Positions 1 to 8,172 of a DNA stretch of 62,549 nt are shown here, in pieces. Each line of letters starts with the position of its first letter. Position 1 is the stretch's first letter. Made by a program: the position numbers and the translations under genes. Under the pieces are notes generated by a model, which had not been told where the DNA came from, ran no database searches, and saw only the letters and a list, made by a program, of their open reading frames with translations. Location: the NCBI RefSeq assembly GCF_900156025.1, contig NZ_FTMO01000016.1, positions 1 through 62,549 on the forward strand, written 5' to 3'. This DNA is from Allobosea sp. TND4EK4 (lineage in GTDB: Bacteria > Pseudomonadota > Alphaproteobacteria > Rhizobiales > Beijerinckiaceae).

Positions 1-86
1 GAGGCGTCCCGCGTCGTCGTGAAACTGAACAGCGTGTCCGTCCAGTGATGGACGCTCAGAACCCGCTCCTCGTAGAAATTGCTCAT
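1..86 (-). CDS. fpr: Ferredoxin--NADP(+) reductase, N-terminal fragment (runs off window)
   Basis: The complement from base 86 reads MSNFYEERVLSVHHWTDT and continues LFSFTTTRDA to the window edge, 28 codons in all. The pattern of E-x-V-LSVHHWTDxLFSFxxTRD is the known N-terminus of alphaproteobacterial ferredoxin/flavodoxin-NADP reductases, FAD enzymes that pass electrons between NADPH and ferredoxin in the cytoplasm. The FAD and NADP domains lie outside the window. No strong Shine-Dalgarno is visible upstream of the ATG. It is transcribed away from the Liv transporter operon. Identification rests on the N-terminus alone. Confidence 0.75.
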   Translation of the reverse strand, partial: MSNFYEERVLSVHHWTDTLFSFTTTRDA

Positions 87-376
87 CGCTGTTCCAGGCG
101 GCTTGTTCGCATTCGGGCGGCCTTCTACGCGATTTTGCACCGCAGCGAAATGCGCAAGGGTGCAAGCCGGGTGTGTCGCCCGCGCCTGCCGAGCCGTCTG
201 TTCCCCACCCTCCGCCGGCCTTGATTGACAAGCGCAGCCGCCACGACGAAAGTCGTAATCACGCAATTGATTGCGGAGCACTCGCCCCTCGCAAAGATCA
301 TCGAAGCCGCATCGTCCGATCCGCCGTCGACGATGCCAGGAGGGGACGGCTGACGGCGTCTGACGAGGATTTCGCC
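87..376. promoter_or_regulatory. Divergent intergenic region between fpr and the Liv operon
   Basis: About 290 bases without a convincing gene. It must carry the promoters of the leftward fpr gene and the rightward Liv operon. A short perfect inverted repeat, CGCAAT-TG-ATTGCG, sits at 262-275 in the least GC-rich part. No regulator can be assigned. The upstream extension of the open frame of the next gene into this region lacks protein-like character and is not used as its start. Confidence 0.4.
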
Positions 377-1585
377 ATGACCATCGACCGCAGGCGCTTT
401 CTGGCGGCCGCTTCCGCCGGAGCCGCGACTCTGGCCGCGCCCGCCCTCGTCCGCGCCCAGGGCGGAGGCGTCGTCCGCATCGGCGAAGTCAACAGCTATA
501 CCGCACAGCCCGCCTTCCTGAAGCCCTATCGCCAGGGCTGGGAGCTGGCACAGGAGCAGGCCAATGCGGCGGGCGGACGCCGCTTCGAGACGATCTTCCG
601 TGACGATGGCGGCAAGCCGGAGGACGCGGTGCGTCATGCCGGCGACCTCGTGAACGCCGAGAAGGTCGACCTGATCGCCGGTGGCTATCTTTCCAATATC
701 GGTCTGGCGCTCGCCGATTTCGCGCTGCAGAACAAGCGTCTCTACGCGGCCTCCGAGCCGCTGACCGACGCGCTCGTCTGGTCGAAGGGCAACCGCTACA
801 CCTTCCGCCTGCGCCCCTCCACCTACATGCAGGCCGCGATGCTGGTCGAGGAAGCCGCCAAGCTCCCGGCCAGGAAATGGGCGGTGATCGCGCCGAACTA
901 CGAATACGGCCAGTCTGCGGTGAAGTGGTTCAAGGAGCTGCTGAAGAAGGCCAAGCCCGATGTGGAATTCGTGGCCGAGCAGTTTCCCGCTCTCGGCCGG
1001 ATCGACGCCGGTGCCACCGTGCAGGCGCTGGAGGCGGCCAAGCCCGACGCCATCTTCAACGTCACCTTCGCCGGAGACCTCAGCAATTTCGTGCGCCAGG
1101 GCAATACGCGTGGGCTGTTCGAGGGCCGCGCCGTCGTCTCGATGCTGACGGGCGAGCCGGAATATCTCGATCCGCTCGGGGCCGAAGCCCCCGTCGGCTG
1201 GATCGTCACCGGATACCCCCATGCCGACATCAGGACGCCGGAGCACACCGCCTTCGCCGACGCCTACAGGGCGAAGTACAACGACTATCCCCGCCTCGGC
1301 TCGGTGGTCGGCTACAGCACCATGCAGTCGATCGCGGCGGCCGTGGCAAGGGCCCAGTCGACCGAGACCGAAAAGCTGGTCGAGGCCTTCAGCGGGCTGA
1401 AGTTCACCTCCGTCTTCGGTCCGGCCGAATATCGCGCCATCGACCACCAGTCGACGGTCGGCGCCTATGTCGGCAGGACGGCGCTGAAGGACGGCAAGGG
1501 CGTGATGGTCGATTGGCGCTATGCCGACGGGGCGAAGTACCTGCCGCCCGACGACGTCGTGAAGACGCTGCGCCCGGCCGGCTGA
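377..1585 (+). CDS. Branched-chain-amino-acid-type ABC transporter substrate-binding protein
   Basis: A 402-residue periplasmic binding protein of the LivK/type-1 (Leu/Ile/Val-binding) family, the ligand-capturing part of the ABC importer encoded directly downstream. It starts with a twin-arginine signal (DRRRFLAAASAG, then a hydrophobic stretch ending APALVRAQ), so it is probably exported folded by Tat. The mature part keeps the family layout, with a DGGKPEDAV segment after the first strand and an APNYEYGQS segment opening the second lobe. The ATG at 377 is chosen because a GAGGA motif lies 7 bases upstream and the Tat signal begins there; the frame is open further upstream without protein-like sequence. 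The ligand (branched-chain amino acid, amide, urea-like or aromatic acid) cannot be read from the sequence. Confidence 0.9.
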   Translation: MTIDRRRFLAAASAGAATLAAPALVRAQGGGVVRIGEVNSYTAQPAFLKPYRQGWELAQEQANAAGGRRFETIFRDDGGKPEDAVRHAGDLVNAEKVDLIAGGYLSNIGLALADFALQNKRLYAASEPLTDALVWSKGNRYTFRLRPSTYMQAAMLVEEAAKLPARKWAVIAPNYEYGQSAVKWFKELLKKAKPDVEFVAEQFPALGRIDAGATVQALEAAKPDAIFNVTFAGDLSNFVRQGNTRGLFEGRAVVSMLTGEPEYLDPLGAEAPVGWIVTGYPHADIRTPEHTAFADAYRAKYNDYPRLGSVVGYSTMQSIAAAVARAQSTETEKLVEAFSGLKFTSVFGPAEYRAIDHQSTVGAYVGRTALKDGKGVMVDWRYADGAKYLPPDDVVKTLRPAG

Positions 1586-1621
1586 CGCGCCGGTTCCGGA
1601 AGGACGGCCCGGCCAAGCCCA

Positions 1622-3484
1622 ATGCTCGACCTCATCCTGACGCAGATGCTGAACGGGATGGCCTCCGCCTCCTCGCTGTTCCTTGTCGCGTCCGGGCTGT
1701 CGATCATCTTCGGCGTCACGCGGATCGTGAATTTCGCCCACGGCTCGCTCTACATGCTGGGCGCCTATCTCGCGGTCACGCTGGTCGGCGCCTTCGGGCC
1801 GGCGAGCCCGCTCGGCTTCTGGGGTGGCATCCTGCTGGCCGCCTTCCTCGTCGGCCTGATCGGCATCGTGATCGAGGTCGTCATCCTGCGGCGCATCTAC
1901 CAGGCGCCCGAGCTCTTCCAGCTGCTCGCCACCTTCGGCGTGGTGCTGATGGTGCAGGACATCGCGCTCGCTGTGTGGGGTCCGGAGGACAGGCTCGGCC
2001 CCCGCGCGCCGGGCTTCAAGAGCTTCGTCATGATCCTGGACAGCCGGTTCCCGAGCTACGAGCTGTTCCTGATCGCCGTCGGCCCGCTCGTCCTCGGCCT
2101 GCTCTGGTTCCTGTTCCGCCGGACGCGCTGGGGCACGCTGGTGCGTGCCGCGACGCAGGACCGCGAGATGGTCGGCGCGCTCGGCGTCGACCAGCGCCTG
2201 CTCTTTACCTCGGTCTTCGGTTTCGGCGCGGCGCTCGCGGGGCTCGGCGGCGCGCTCCAGCTGCCGCGCGAGGCGGTGACCCTGCACATGGACCTGTCGA
2301 CCATCGCCGAGGTCTTCGTCGTTGTGGTGGTCGGCGGGCTCGGCAGCGTGGGCGGAGCCTATCTCGCCGCGGTGCTGATCGGCGTGCTCCACGCCTTCGG
2401 CATCCTGATCTTTCCCAAGATCACGCTGGTGCTCGTCTTCCTGGTGATGGCCGTCGTCCTGATCGTAAAGCCCTACGGGCTGATGGGGCGAAAGCCCGCC
2501 GCCACCCTGCCCGGCGCGGCCGGCATCGAGCCGCTGCTGACACCGGCGACCCCGGGGGCGAAGCTCGCCGGCCTCGCCGCCCTGCTCCTGCTGGCGGCGG
2601 CCCCGCTCGCCGTCTCCGATGCCTGGCTGCTCACCCTGACCGAGCTGGTCATCTTCGCGCTCTTCGCCGCATCCCTGCATGTCATGATGGGGCCGGGCGG
2701 AATGGCCTCCTTCGGCCACGCGGCGTATTTCGGGCTGGGCGCCTATGGCGCGGCGCTCGCGGTCAAGTGGCTCGGCGCGCCGATGGAGCCGGCGCTGCTG
2801 CTGGCCCCGTTCCTCGCGGGCATTGCGGGGATCGTCTTCGGCTGGTTCTGCGTGCGGCTCTCCGGCGTCTATATGGCGATGCTGACCCTCGCCTTCGCGC
2901 AGATCGCCTGGGCGACCGCCTTCCAATGGGTCGAACTCACCGGCGGCGACAACGGCATCCTCGGTGTCTGGCCCTCCGCCTGGGCCGTGCCGAAGGCCGT
3001 TTTCTTCTATCTGACGCTCGCGATCTGCGCGGCAAGCGTCCTTCTGCTGCGCCGCCTCGTCTTCTCCCCCCTCGGCTACGCGCTGCGCGCCGGCCGCGAC
3101 AGCCCGCTGCGGGCGGAGGCCATCGGCATCGACGTGATGCGGGTGCAGTGGGCCGCCTTCGCCATCGCCGCCTTCGCGGCCGGCATCGCGGGCGCCCTCT
3201 TCGCCTTTTCCAAGGGCTCGGTCTTCCCGACCTATCTGGCGATCCCGCGCTCGGTCGACGCGCTGCTGATGGTCCTGCTCGGCGGCGTGCAGACCGTCTC
3301 CGGCCCGGTCGTCGGCGCCTTCGCCTATATCGGCCTGAGCGAGCAGCTGGTGAAGCTGACGCCCTATTGGCGCTTCACGCTCGGCCTTGCCATCGTGCTG
3401 CTCGTCAGCCTGTTCCCGCGCGGGCTGGTCGGCGGCTTCCTCGCCTGGCGCGACCGACGGGACGCTGGGGATCCGGCGCGATGA
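1622..3484 (+). CDS. Fused LivH-LivM-type ABC transporter permease
   Basis: This 620-residue inner-membrane protein contains both permease subunits of a Liv-type importer in one chain. Residues about 1-300 match LivH (NGMASASSLFLVASGLSIIF, then VNFAHGSLYMLGAY); a hydrophilic linker around 300-325 follows; the rest matches LivM (MMGPGGMASFGHAAYFGLGA, later the EAIGID loop). LivH is usually about 290 residues and LivM about 320, so the length fits a complete fusion and not a truncated pair. It follows the binding protein by 36 bases, and its stop overlaps the ATG of the next gene (ATGA at 3481-3484), indicating translational coupling. Fused LivHM proteins are known in Proteobacteria. Confidence 0.9.
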   Translation: MLDLILTQMLNGMASASSLFLVASGLSIIFGVTRIVNFAHGSLYMLGAYLAVTLVGAFGPASPLGFWGGILLAAFLVGLIGIVIEVVILRRIYQAPELFQLLATFGVVLMVQDIALAVWGPEDRLGPRAPGFKSFVMILDSRFPSYELFLIAVGPLVLGLLWFLFRRTRWGTLVRAATQDREMVGALGVDQRLLFTSVFGFGAALAGLGGALQLPREAVTLHMDLSTIAEVFVVVVVGGLGSVGGAYLAAVLIGVLHAFGILIFPKITLVLVFLVMAVVLIVKPYGLMGRKPAATLPGAAGIEPLLTPATPGAKLAGLAALLLLAAAPLAVSDAWLLTLTELVIFALFAASLHVMMGPGGMASFGHAAYFGLGAYGAALAVKWLGAPMEPALLLAPFLAGIAGIVFGWFCVRLSGVYMAMLTLAFAQIAWATAFQWVELTGGDNGILGVWPSAWAVPKAVFFYLTLAICAASVLLLRRLVFSPLGYALRAGRDSPLRAEAIGIDVMRVQWAAFAIAAFAAGIAGALFAFSKGSVFPTYLAIPRSVDALLMVLLGGVQTVSGPVVGAFAYIGLSEQLVKLTPYWRFTLGLAIVLLVSLFPRGLVGGFLAWRDRRDAGDPAR

Positions 3485-4251
3485 GCGGAATCGAGCCCGT
3501 CCTGAGCGTGCGCGAGCTCGCCAAATCCTTCGGCGGCGTCCGGGCCGTACAGGGCGTCTCCTTCGATGTCGCGGCGGGCGAGATGCTGGCCCTGATCGGG
3601 CCGAACGGCGCCGGAAAATCCACCTGCTTCAACATGCTGGGCGGCCAGCTCGCGCCCGATTCAGGCGCGGTGACGCTTCTGGGCCGATCCATCGCGGGAG
3701 CGAAGCCGCGCGAGATCTGGCGCCGCGGTGTCGGCCGCACCTTCCAGATCACCGCCACTTTCGCCTCGATGAGCGTGCGCGAGAATGTCCAGATGGCGCT
3801 GATCTCGCAGGCCGGCGGAGCGTGGAACCCGCTCGCTCCGGCGCGCGCGCGCCATGTCGCCGCGGCCGAGGCCCTGCTGGCGCAGGTCGGAATGCTGGAG
3901 CAGGCCGGGCGCGCCTGCGGCATCCTGGCCTATGGCGACCTCAAGCGCGTCGAGCTCGCCATCGCGCTCGCCAACGGGCCGCGGCTGCTGCTGATGGACG
4001 AGCCGACCGCCGGCATGGCGCCGCAGGAGCGCATCGCGCTGATGGCACTGGTGGCGCGGATCGCGAAGGCCGAGGCGATCGCGGTGCTCTTCACCGAGCA
4101 CGACATGGACGTGGTCTTCGCCCATGCCGACCGGGTGCTCGTGCTCGATCGCGGCCGGCTGATCGCCGATGGCCCGCCACACGCCGTGCGGAACGATGCC
4201 GGCGTTCGCGCCGTCTATCTCGGCACAGACGACGGGGCGGAGGGCGCGTGA
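3481..4251 (+). CDS. livG: Liv-type ABC transporter ATP-binding protein (LivG-like)
   Basis: A 256-residue ATPase. Walker A is GPNGAGKST (about residue 40), the Q-loop region includes GVGRTFQITATF, the signature is the LivG variant AYGDLKRVELAIAL, and Walker B is LLLMDEPTAGMAP, followed by the H-loop FTEHDMDVVF. The long EIWRRGVGRTFQ stretch is typical of LivG. The ATG at 3481 overlaps the permease stop; a longer upstream open frame lies out of frame across the permease and is ignored. Its stop overlaps the LivF start (TGATG), so the two ATPases are probably made in equal amounts. Confidence 0.92.
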   Translation: MSGIEPVLSVRELAKSFGGVRAVQGVSFDVAAGEMLALIGPNGAGKSTCFNMLGGQLAPDSGAVTLLGRSIAGAKPREIWRRGVGRTFQITATFASMSVRENVQMALISQAGGAWNPLAPARARHVAAAEALLAQVGMLEQAGRACGILAYGDLKRVELAIALANGPRLLLMDEPTAGMAPQERIALMALVARIAKAEAIAVLFTEHDMDVVFAHADRVLVLDRGRLIADGPPHAVRNDAGVRAVYLGTDDGAEGA

Positions 4252-4961
4252 TGGAGCCCCTGCTCGACATCTCCGGCCTGGATGCCCGTTACGGCCAGGC
4301 TCAGATCCTGCGCGGCATCAGCCTGTCGGTCGGGCGCGGCGAGGTGCTGGCCCTGATGGGACGCAACGGTGCCGGCAAGTCGACCACCATGAAGGCCGTG
4401 ATGGGCCTCGTCCCGCCATCGGGCGGCACGATCCGCTTCGACGGCCGGCGGATCGACGGGCGGGAAGCCTTCGAGATCGCCCGGCTCGGCATCGGCTATG
4501 TCCCCGAGGATCGGCGCGTCTTCTCGGAGCTGACGGTGATGGAGAACCTCAGCGTCGGCCAGCGCCCGCCGCGCCAGGGTGCGCCGCATTGGACGCCCGA
4601 GCGGCTCTTTGCGCTCTTTCCCAATCTCGCGGCGATGCGCGACCGGCCGGGCGGCGCGATGTCCGGCGGCGAGCAGCAGATGCTCACCATCGCCCGCACG
4701 CTGATGGGCAACCCGCGCCTGCTCCTGCTCGACGAGCCGTCGGAGGGCCTCGCGCCGGTGATCGTCCAGGCGATGGCGCGCACCATCCTGGCGCTGAAGG
4801 GCGAGGGGCTCTCGATCCTGCTCTCCGAGCAGAACCTGCATTTCGCCGGCAGCGTCGCCGACCGGGCCGCGATCATCGAGAAGGGCGAGATCCGCTTCGA
4901 CGGCACGATGGCGGCGCTGAAGGCCGACGCGGCGCTGCGCGCCCAGTATCTTTCCGTCTGA
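4251..4961 (+). CDS. livF: Liv-type ABC transporter ATP-binding protein (LivF-like)
   Basis: A 236-residue ATPase, the second nucleotide-binding subunit of the importer. Walker A is GRNGAGKST, the region after the Q-loop has the LivF hallmark GIGYVPEDRRVF, the signature is MSGGEQQML, Walker B is LLLLDEPSEGLAP, and the H-loop region is LLSEQNLHFA. The last gene of the operon: binding protein, fused permease, LivG, LivF. The start at 4251 shares one base with the LivG stop codon. The operon is complete and compact, with no visible damage. Confidence 0.92.
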   Translation: MEPLLDISGLDARYGQAQILRGISLSVGRGEVLALMGRNGAGKSTTMKAVMGLVPPSGGTIRFDGRRIDGREAFEIARLGIGYVPEDRRVFSELTVMENLSVGQRPPRQGAPHWTPERLFALFPNLAAMRDRPGGAMSGGEQQMLTIARTLMGNPRLLLLDEPSEGLAPVIVQAMARTILALKGEGLSILLSEQNLHFAGSVADRAAIIEKGEIRFDGTMAALKADAALRAQYLSV

Positions 4962-4986
4962 AGCGCCGGAGCGGGAGCAATCGACG

Positions 4987-5013
4987 AAAAGGCCGGCGTG
5001 GGAACGCCGGCCT
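4987..5013. terminator. Bidirectional terminator between converging transcripts
   Basis: A perfect inverted repeat AGGCCGGCGT (4990-4999) / ACGCCGGCCT (5004-5013) with a 4-base loop lies between the ends of the Liv operon and the leftward nag operon. The AAAA at 4987-4990 gives a U tract after the hairpin for the leftward transcript, so it fits best as an intrinsic terminator of the leftward operon. It may also slow the rightward transcript. Confidence 0.75.
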
Positions 5014-5034
5014 CTGGCAACGGAAGCTGTGTGC

Positions 5035-6228
5035 TCAGCGCTTGCGCTTCGCGCCCACAAGCTCGTCCCATTTGCGGAAGGCCACGACCATCCTGTCGGG
5101 CTTCAGCGGCAGTTCGATCGGGTTCTTGGCGATGAGGTCGGCATATTCCGGCCGGCCGAACTCGGCGACGACCTCCTGGCTGCGCTTGGGCGCCAGGGAC
5201 AGCGGCACGTTCTTCACCGCCGGGCCTGGGTAGAGATAGCCCTCGTCATAGGAATAGGCCTGCATCTTCGGCGTCAGAACATGCGCCATGATGTCCAGCA
5301 CGACGGCGAGGCGATCGTTCGGAATGCCCTTCGGGACGCACATGAAGAAGGCGTCCGAGACCCAGTGGAAGCCCTTCAGCGTCTGGATCTTCGCTTCCTT
5401 GGGCACGATGCCGAGCGCCCGCGGGTTGATGTCCCAGCCCGTGGTCGAGATGATGATGTCGCGCGAGCCGTCGCCGAACTCCTTCATCGTCGCGCCGGTG
5501 CCCGCCGGGTAGTATTCGATGTAGTCGCCGATCTCCTGCAGATAGGCCCAGGTCTTGTCCCAGCCATTGACGGGGTCCTGCGGGTCCTTGTCGCCGAGGA
5601 TATAGGGCAGCCCCATCATGAAGGTGCGGCCGGGACCGGAATTGGTCGGGCGCGCATACATGAATTTGTTGGGGTTGGCCTTGGCCCAGGCGAGAAGCTC
5701 CTCGGCCGTGGTCGGAACCTGCTTCACCCGCTCGGGCATGTATTCGAGCAGCGGGCCGGAGGGATAGTAGTTCACCACCGTGCCGAAGCCGGCGCCCTGC
5801 ACCTTGTGCAGGTTGAGCGCCGCCGGCTCGTAATTCTCCTCGATCTTCGGGAACTTGTCGGCGAAATCGGGGAAGATCTTGAGCCAGAGATTCTGCTCCA
5901 GCCCGGCCGCGAGCCCGTCGGAGCCGGTCAGCACCAGATCGAGATCGGAGCGGCCGGCATCCTGCTGCGCCTTGATCTTGCTCGCCAGTTCGGGGGCGGG
6001 CGCCTTCACATAGGTGATGCGCGAGACGAGCTTGGGGTTGGCGCTGCGGTAATCGTCGAAGGCCTGCTGCATCAAGGCCAGCGCCCCGCCGACATCGATG
6101 ATGTTGATGCCGACCGGCGATGTCGGCAGTGGCGGCGCGGCGGCGAAGGCGCCACCTGCGCCGCTCGCCAATGCACCAAGCCCGCCCAGCACTGTCCGGC
6201 GGTCGAGTCCCTTCGAGAATGTGCTCAT
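5035..6228 (-). CDS. ABC transporter solute-binding protein, polyamine/family-1-like
   Basis: A 397-residue extracellular solute-binding protein with a Tat-like signal (GLDRRTVLGGLGALASGAGG, then AFAAAPP). The mature sequence resembles the spermidine/putrescine and Fe3+-type (SBP_bac_6/8) clan: an N-terminal KIKAQQDAGRSDLDLVLTGS segment, a central PTTAEELLAWAKANP hinge region and a C-terminal WDELVGAKRKR. It is third in a leftward unit after nagB and nagA, 27 bases downstream of nagA, with an AGGGGAGA ribosome-binding site. No permease or ATPase lies beside it, so it is an orphan binding protein. The neighbours suggest an amino-sugar-related ligand, but that is inference. Confidence 0.8.
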   Translation of the reverse strand: MSTFSKGLDRRTVLGGLGALASGAGGAFAAAPPLPTSPVGINIIDVGGALALMQQAFDDYRSANPKLVSRITYVKAPAPELASKIKAQQDAGRSDLDLVLTGSDGLAAGLEQNLWLKIFPDFADKFPKIEENYEPAALNLHKVQGAGFGTVVNYYPSGPLLEYMPERVKQVPTTAEELLAWAKANPNKFMYARPTNSGPGRTFMMGLPYILGDKDPQDPVNGWDKTWAYLQEIGDYIEYYPAGTGATMKEFGDGSRDIIISTTGWDINPRALGIVPKEAKIQTLKGFHWVSDAFFMCVPKGIPNDRLAVVLDIMAHVLTPKMQAYSYDEGYLYPGPAVKNVPLSLAPKRSQEVVAEFGRPEYADLIAKNPIELPLKPDRMVVAFRKWDELVGAKRKR

Positions 6229-6255
6229 CTGTCTCCCCTTGTGTTGATCGGTGGT

Positions 6256-7290
6256 TCAGGCGGCCTGTCCGGCCGTGTAATCGCGCAGGATCGCGCCGAG
6301 GCGGACGCGCTCGACGCGCAAATCGTCCGACCAGGTCAGCTCGCTTTCCAGCAGCGCGATGCCGGCCGCCGTCAGCGCCGGCACCAGTGCTGCCAGCGCA
6401 TGGATCGAGGCCATCGCGACCGCCTCCTCGAAAGACGCGATGCCCCAGGCGACGATGTTGCGGACCGCGTCGTCCAGCTTCAGCGCCGAACCGGCGAGCG
6501 AGGCGCCGCCCGGCTGGCGCACCGAACCGTCCGCGGCGAGGTCGATCGGCATGCCGGCGAAATCGTACCGCCCCGGGACCGCCCCGGCGGCGACCACCGC
6601 ATCCGTGACCAGGATCGACCGCTCGAACCCCTTGGCCCGGATCAGGCTCTTGAGCGCCCTGCGGTCGATATGGATGCCGTCCGCGATGAAGCCCGCCATC
6701 AGCCGGTCCTCGCCGAGCTGGGCAAACAGGGTATTGGCGAGCTTGTGCATCTGCTGGGGCAGGCCGTTGCCGAGATGCGTGGACAGCGTCGCCCCCGCAT
6801 CCGCAGCCTTCGCGACGACATCGAAATCGGCGGCGGAATGGCCGATCGCCACGACCTTTCCGGCCTTCGCCAGGGCCGCGACCGCCGCGATGCCGCCTTC
6901 CCTCTCCGGCGCGACTGTCACCATGAGGATCGGCCGCACCAGCCGGCTCTCGAGCCGCGCGACCAGCCCTGCATCGGCCGCGACCATGGCCTCCGCTGGG
7001 TGGCAGCCGGCATAGCCCGGCGCCGGGTTGAGAAACGGCCCTTCCAGATGATAGCCGGGACACATCGAGGGGCCGAGCCGGCTTTCCGCCACGGCCCGGT
7101 CCAGCGCCGCGAAGCGCGCCTCCAGCTCGTGCGGATGCGCCGTGATCAGCGTCGGCAGGCAGGCGGTCACGCCCGTCGCCAGCATCGCCTCCAGCGCCCG
7201 GTCGAGCGCATCCGCCGTCACGGCCCCGGAGTTGAAGTCCACCCCGGCGAAGCCGTTCACCTGCAGATCGACAAGGCCGGGCGTCTTCAC
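6256..7290 (-). CDS. nagA: N-acetylglucosamine-6-phosphate deacetylase, short form
   Basis: A 344-residue amidohydrolase predicted to remove acetate from GlcNAc-6-phosphate. Visible motifs are PGLVDLQVNG near the N-terminus (the Q-x-N form known in NagA), HLEGPF (metal-binding Glu), GHS, THLGNGLP and VTDAVVAAG (catalytic Asp). It begins almost directly at PGLVDLQVNG, so the roughly 45 residues that usually form the first part of the small beta domain are missing, and the upstream nagB stop (7294) leaves no room for them. The usual THLFNAM motif is replaced by THLGNGL. It follows nagB by 3 bases. NagA function is likely; the exact substrate is less certain. Confidence 0.82.
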   Translation of the reverse strand: MKTPGLVDLQVNGFAGVDFNSGAVTADALDRALEAMLATGVTACLPTLITAHPHELEARFAALDRAVAESRLGPSMCPGYHLEGPFLNPAPGYAGCHPAEAMVAADAGLVARLESRLVRPILMVTVAPEREGGIAAVAALAKAGKVVAIGHSAADFDVVAKAADAGATLSTHLGNGLPQQMHKLANTLFAQLGEDRLMAGFIADGIHIDRRALKSLIRAKGFERSILVTDAVVAAGAVPGRYDFAGMPIDLAADGSVRQPGGASLAGSALKLDDAVRNIVAWGIASFEEAVAMASIHALAALVPALTAAGIALLESELTWSDDLRVERVRLGAILRDYTAGQAA

Positions 7291-7293
7291 CGT

Positions 7294-8040
7294 TCAGGCC
7301 TCCCGGCCGAGCTGCGAGGCCGCGGCCTCGTCCATGAACATCACCGTGTTCGGATGGGTCTGGAGGATCGAGGCCGGGGCGAGATCGCTCACCGGGCCTT
7401 CCAGCGCAGCCTTGACCGCCTGGGCCTTGCGGGTATCGGAGACCGACAGCACGATCAGCTCGCTCTTGAGGATCTGCCGGACGCTCATCGAGATCGCCTG
7501 CTGCGGCACCGCGTCGAGATCCGGGAACCAGCCCTCGCCGAGCTGCTGGCGGCGGCAGGCCTCGTCCAGCGTCACCACCAGATAGGGCGCCTCGCTCTCG
7601 AAATCCGCCGGCGGGTCGTTGAAGGCGAGATGGCAGTTCTCTCCGATGCCGGCAAAGCAGACGCAGATGCGCCGCCCGGCGATCCGCTCGCCGAGCGCCT
7701 TGGCCGCGGCCTGCGGATCGCCCTCGCCATCGACGGGCACGAAGCTCGGCCGATTGCCGAGCGGCGCCAGGAAGCGCTCGCGCAGATAGCGCCGGAAGCT
7801 GGCCGGATGGCTCTCGGACAGGCCGACATACTCGTCGAGATGGAAGGCCGTCACCTTCGACCAGTCGATGCCTTCGGCGGCGACGAGATGGCCGAGCATC
7901 TCGAACTGGCTCGCCCCGGTCGCGACGATGATCGAAGCCTCGCCGTCCCGCGCCAGCGCCTCCCGGATCGCCGCGGCGCCCCGAGCGGCCGCCTGGCGGC
8001 CCAGCTCTCCCTTGTCGGCCATGACATGCGTTTCGATCAT
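7294..8040 (-). CDS. nagB: Glucosamine-6-phosphate deaminase
   Basis: A 248-residue NagB-family protein that would convert glucosamine-6-phosphate to fructose-6-phosphate and ammonia. It keeps the FHLDEYVGL segment with the catalytic Asp-Glu, [16 protein letters not shown] (the usual form is G-x-G-x-D/N-G-H-x-A-F-N-E-P, so the His is present), and SMSVRQIL near the C-terminus. Length is near the 240-265 usual for the family. First gene of the nagB-nagA-binding-protein unit, divergent from the ROK regulator. Together with NagA it would feed GlcNAc-6-phosphate into glycolysis. Confidence 0.88.
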   Translation of the reverse strand: MIETHVMADKGELGRQAAARGAAAIREALARDGEASIIVATGASQFEMLGHLVAAEGIDWSKVTAFHLDEYVGLSESHPASFRRYLRERFLAPLGNRPSFVPVDGEGDPQAAAKALGERIAGRRICVCFAGIGENCHLAFNDPPADFESEAPYLVVTLDEACRRQQLGEGWFPDLDAVPQQAISMSVRQILKSELIVLSVSDTRKAQAVKAALEGPVSDLAPASILQTHPNTVMFMDEAAASQLGREA

Positions 8041-8172
8041 CGAATTTCGAACCTTTGACGAACTTAAAAATTCAATATTATTCTGATGATCTTACGTGCG
8101 GTGAGATCGGCCGCAAGAAGAATTTTGAACGCACGCGTTTCGAATATATCGCAGCCGCCGCAGGGAGGCCCC
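8041..8172. promoter_or_regulatory. Divergent promoter region nagB / ROK regulator
   Basis: An A/T-rich patch (8050-8100) in otherwise GC-rich DNA separates the two divergent starts. A TTCGAA palindrome lies at 8046-8051, and TTCGAA recurs near 8137-8142, so a paired operator for the ROK protein is possible. On the + strand a TTGACG (8056-8061) could act as a -35 element with a weak TTATTC about 17 bases downstream. The GGAGG at 8164-8168 serves the ROK gene. Regulator binding is inferred only from gene arrangement. Confidence 0.45.

Noticed and set aside
125..2926. 933-codon open frame on the minus strand across the Liv genes
   Set aside because: Composition is rich in Arg, Glu, Gln and His in low-complexity order, with no family features. 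It lies opposite clear Liv transporter genes, so it is a GC-driven shadow frame.
877..3480. Upstream extension of the LivG frame over 868 codons
   Set aside because: The extension runs out of frame through the binding protein and permease; LivG starts at the ATGA overlap at 3481.
5029..8058. 1009-codon + strand frame across the nag operon
   Set aside because: Same kind of low-complexity shadow opposite well-supported nagB, nagA and binding-protein genes.
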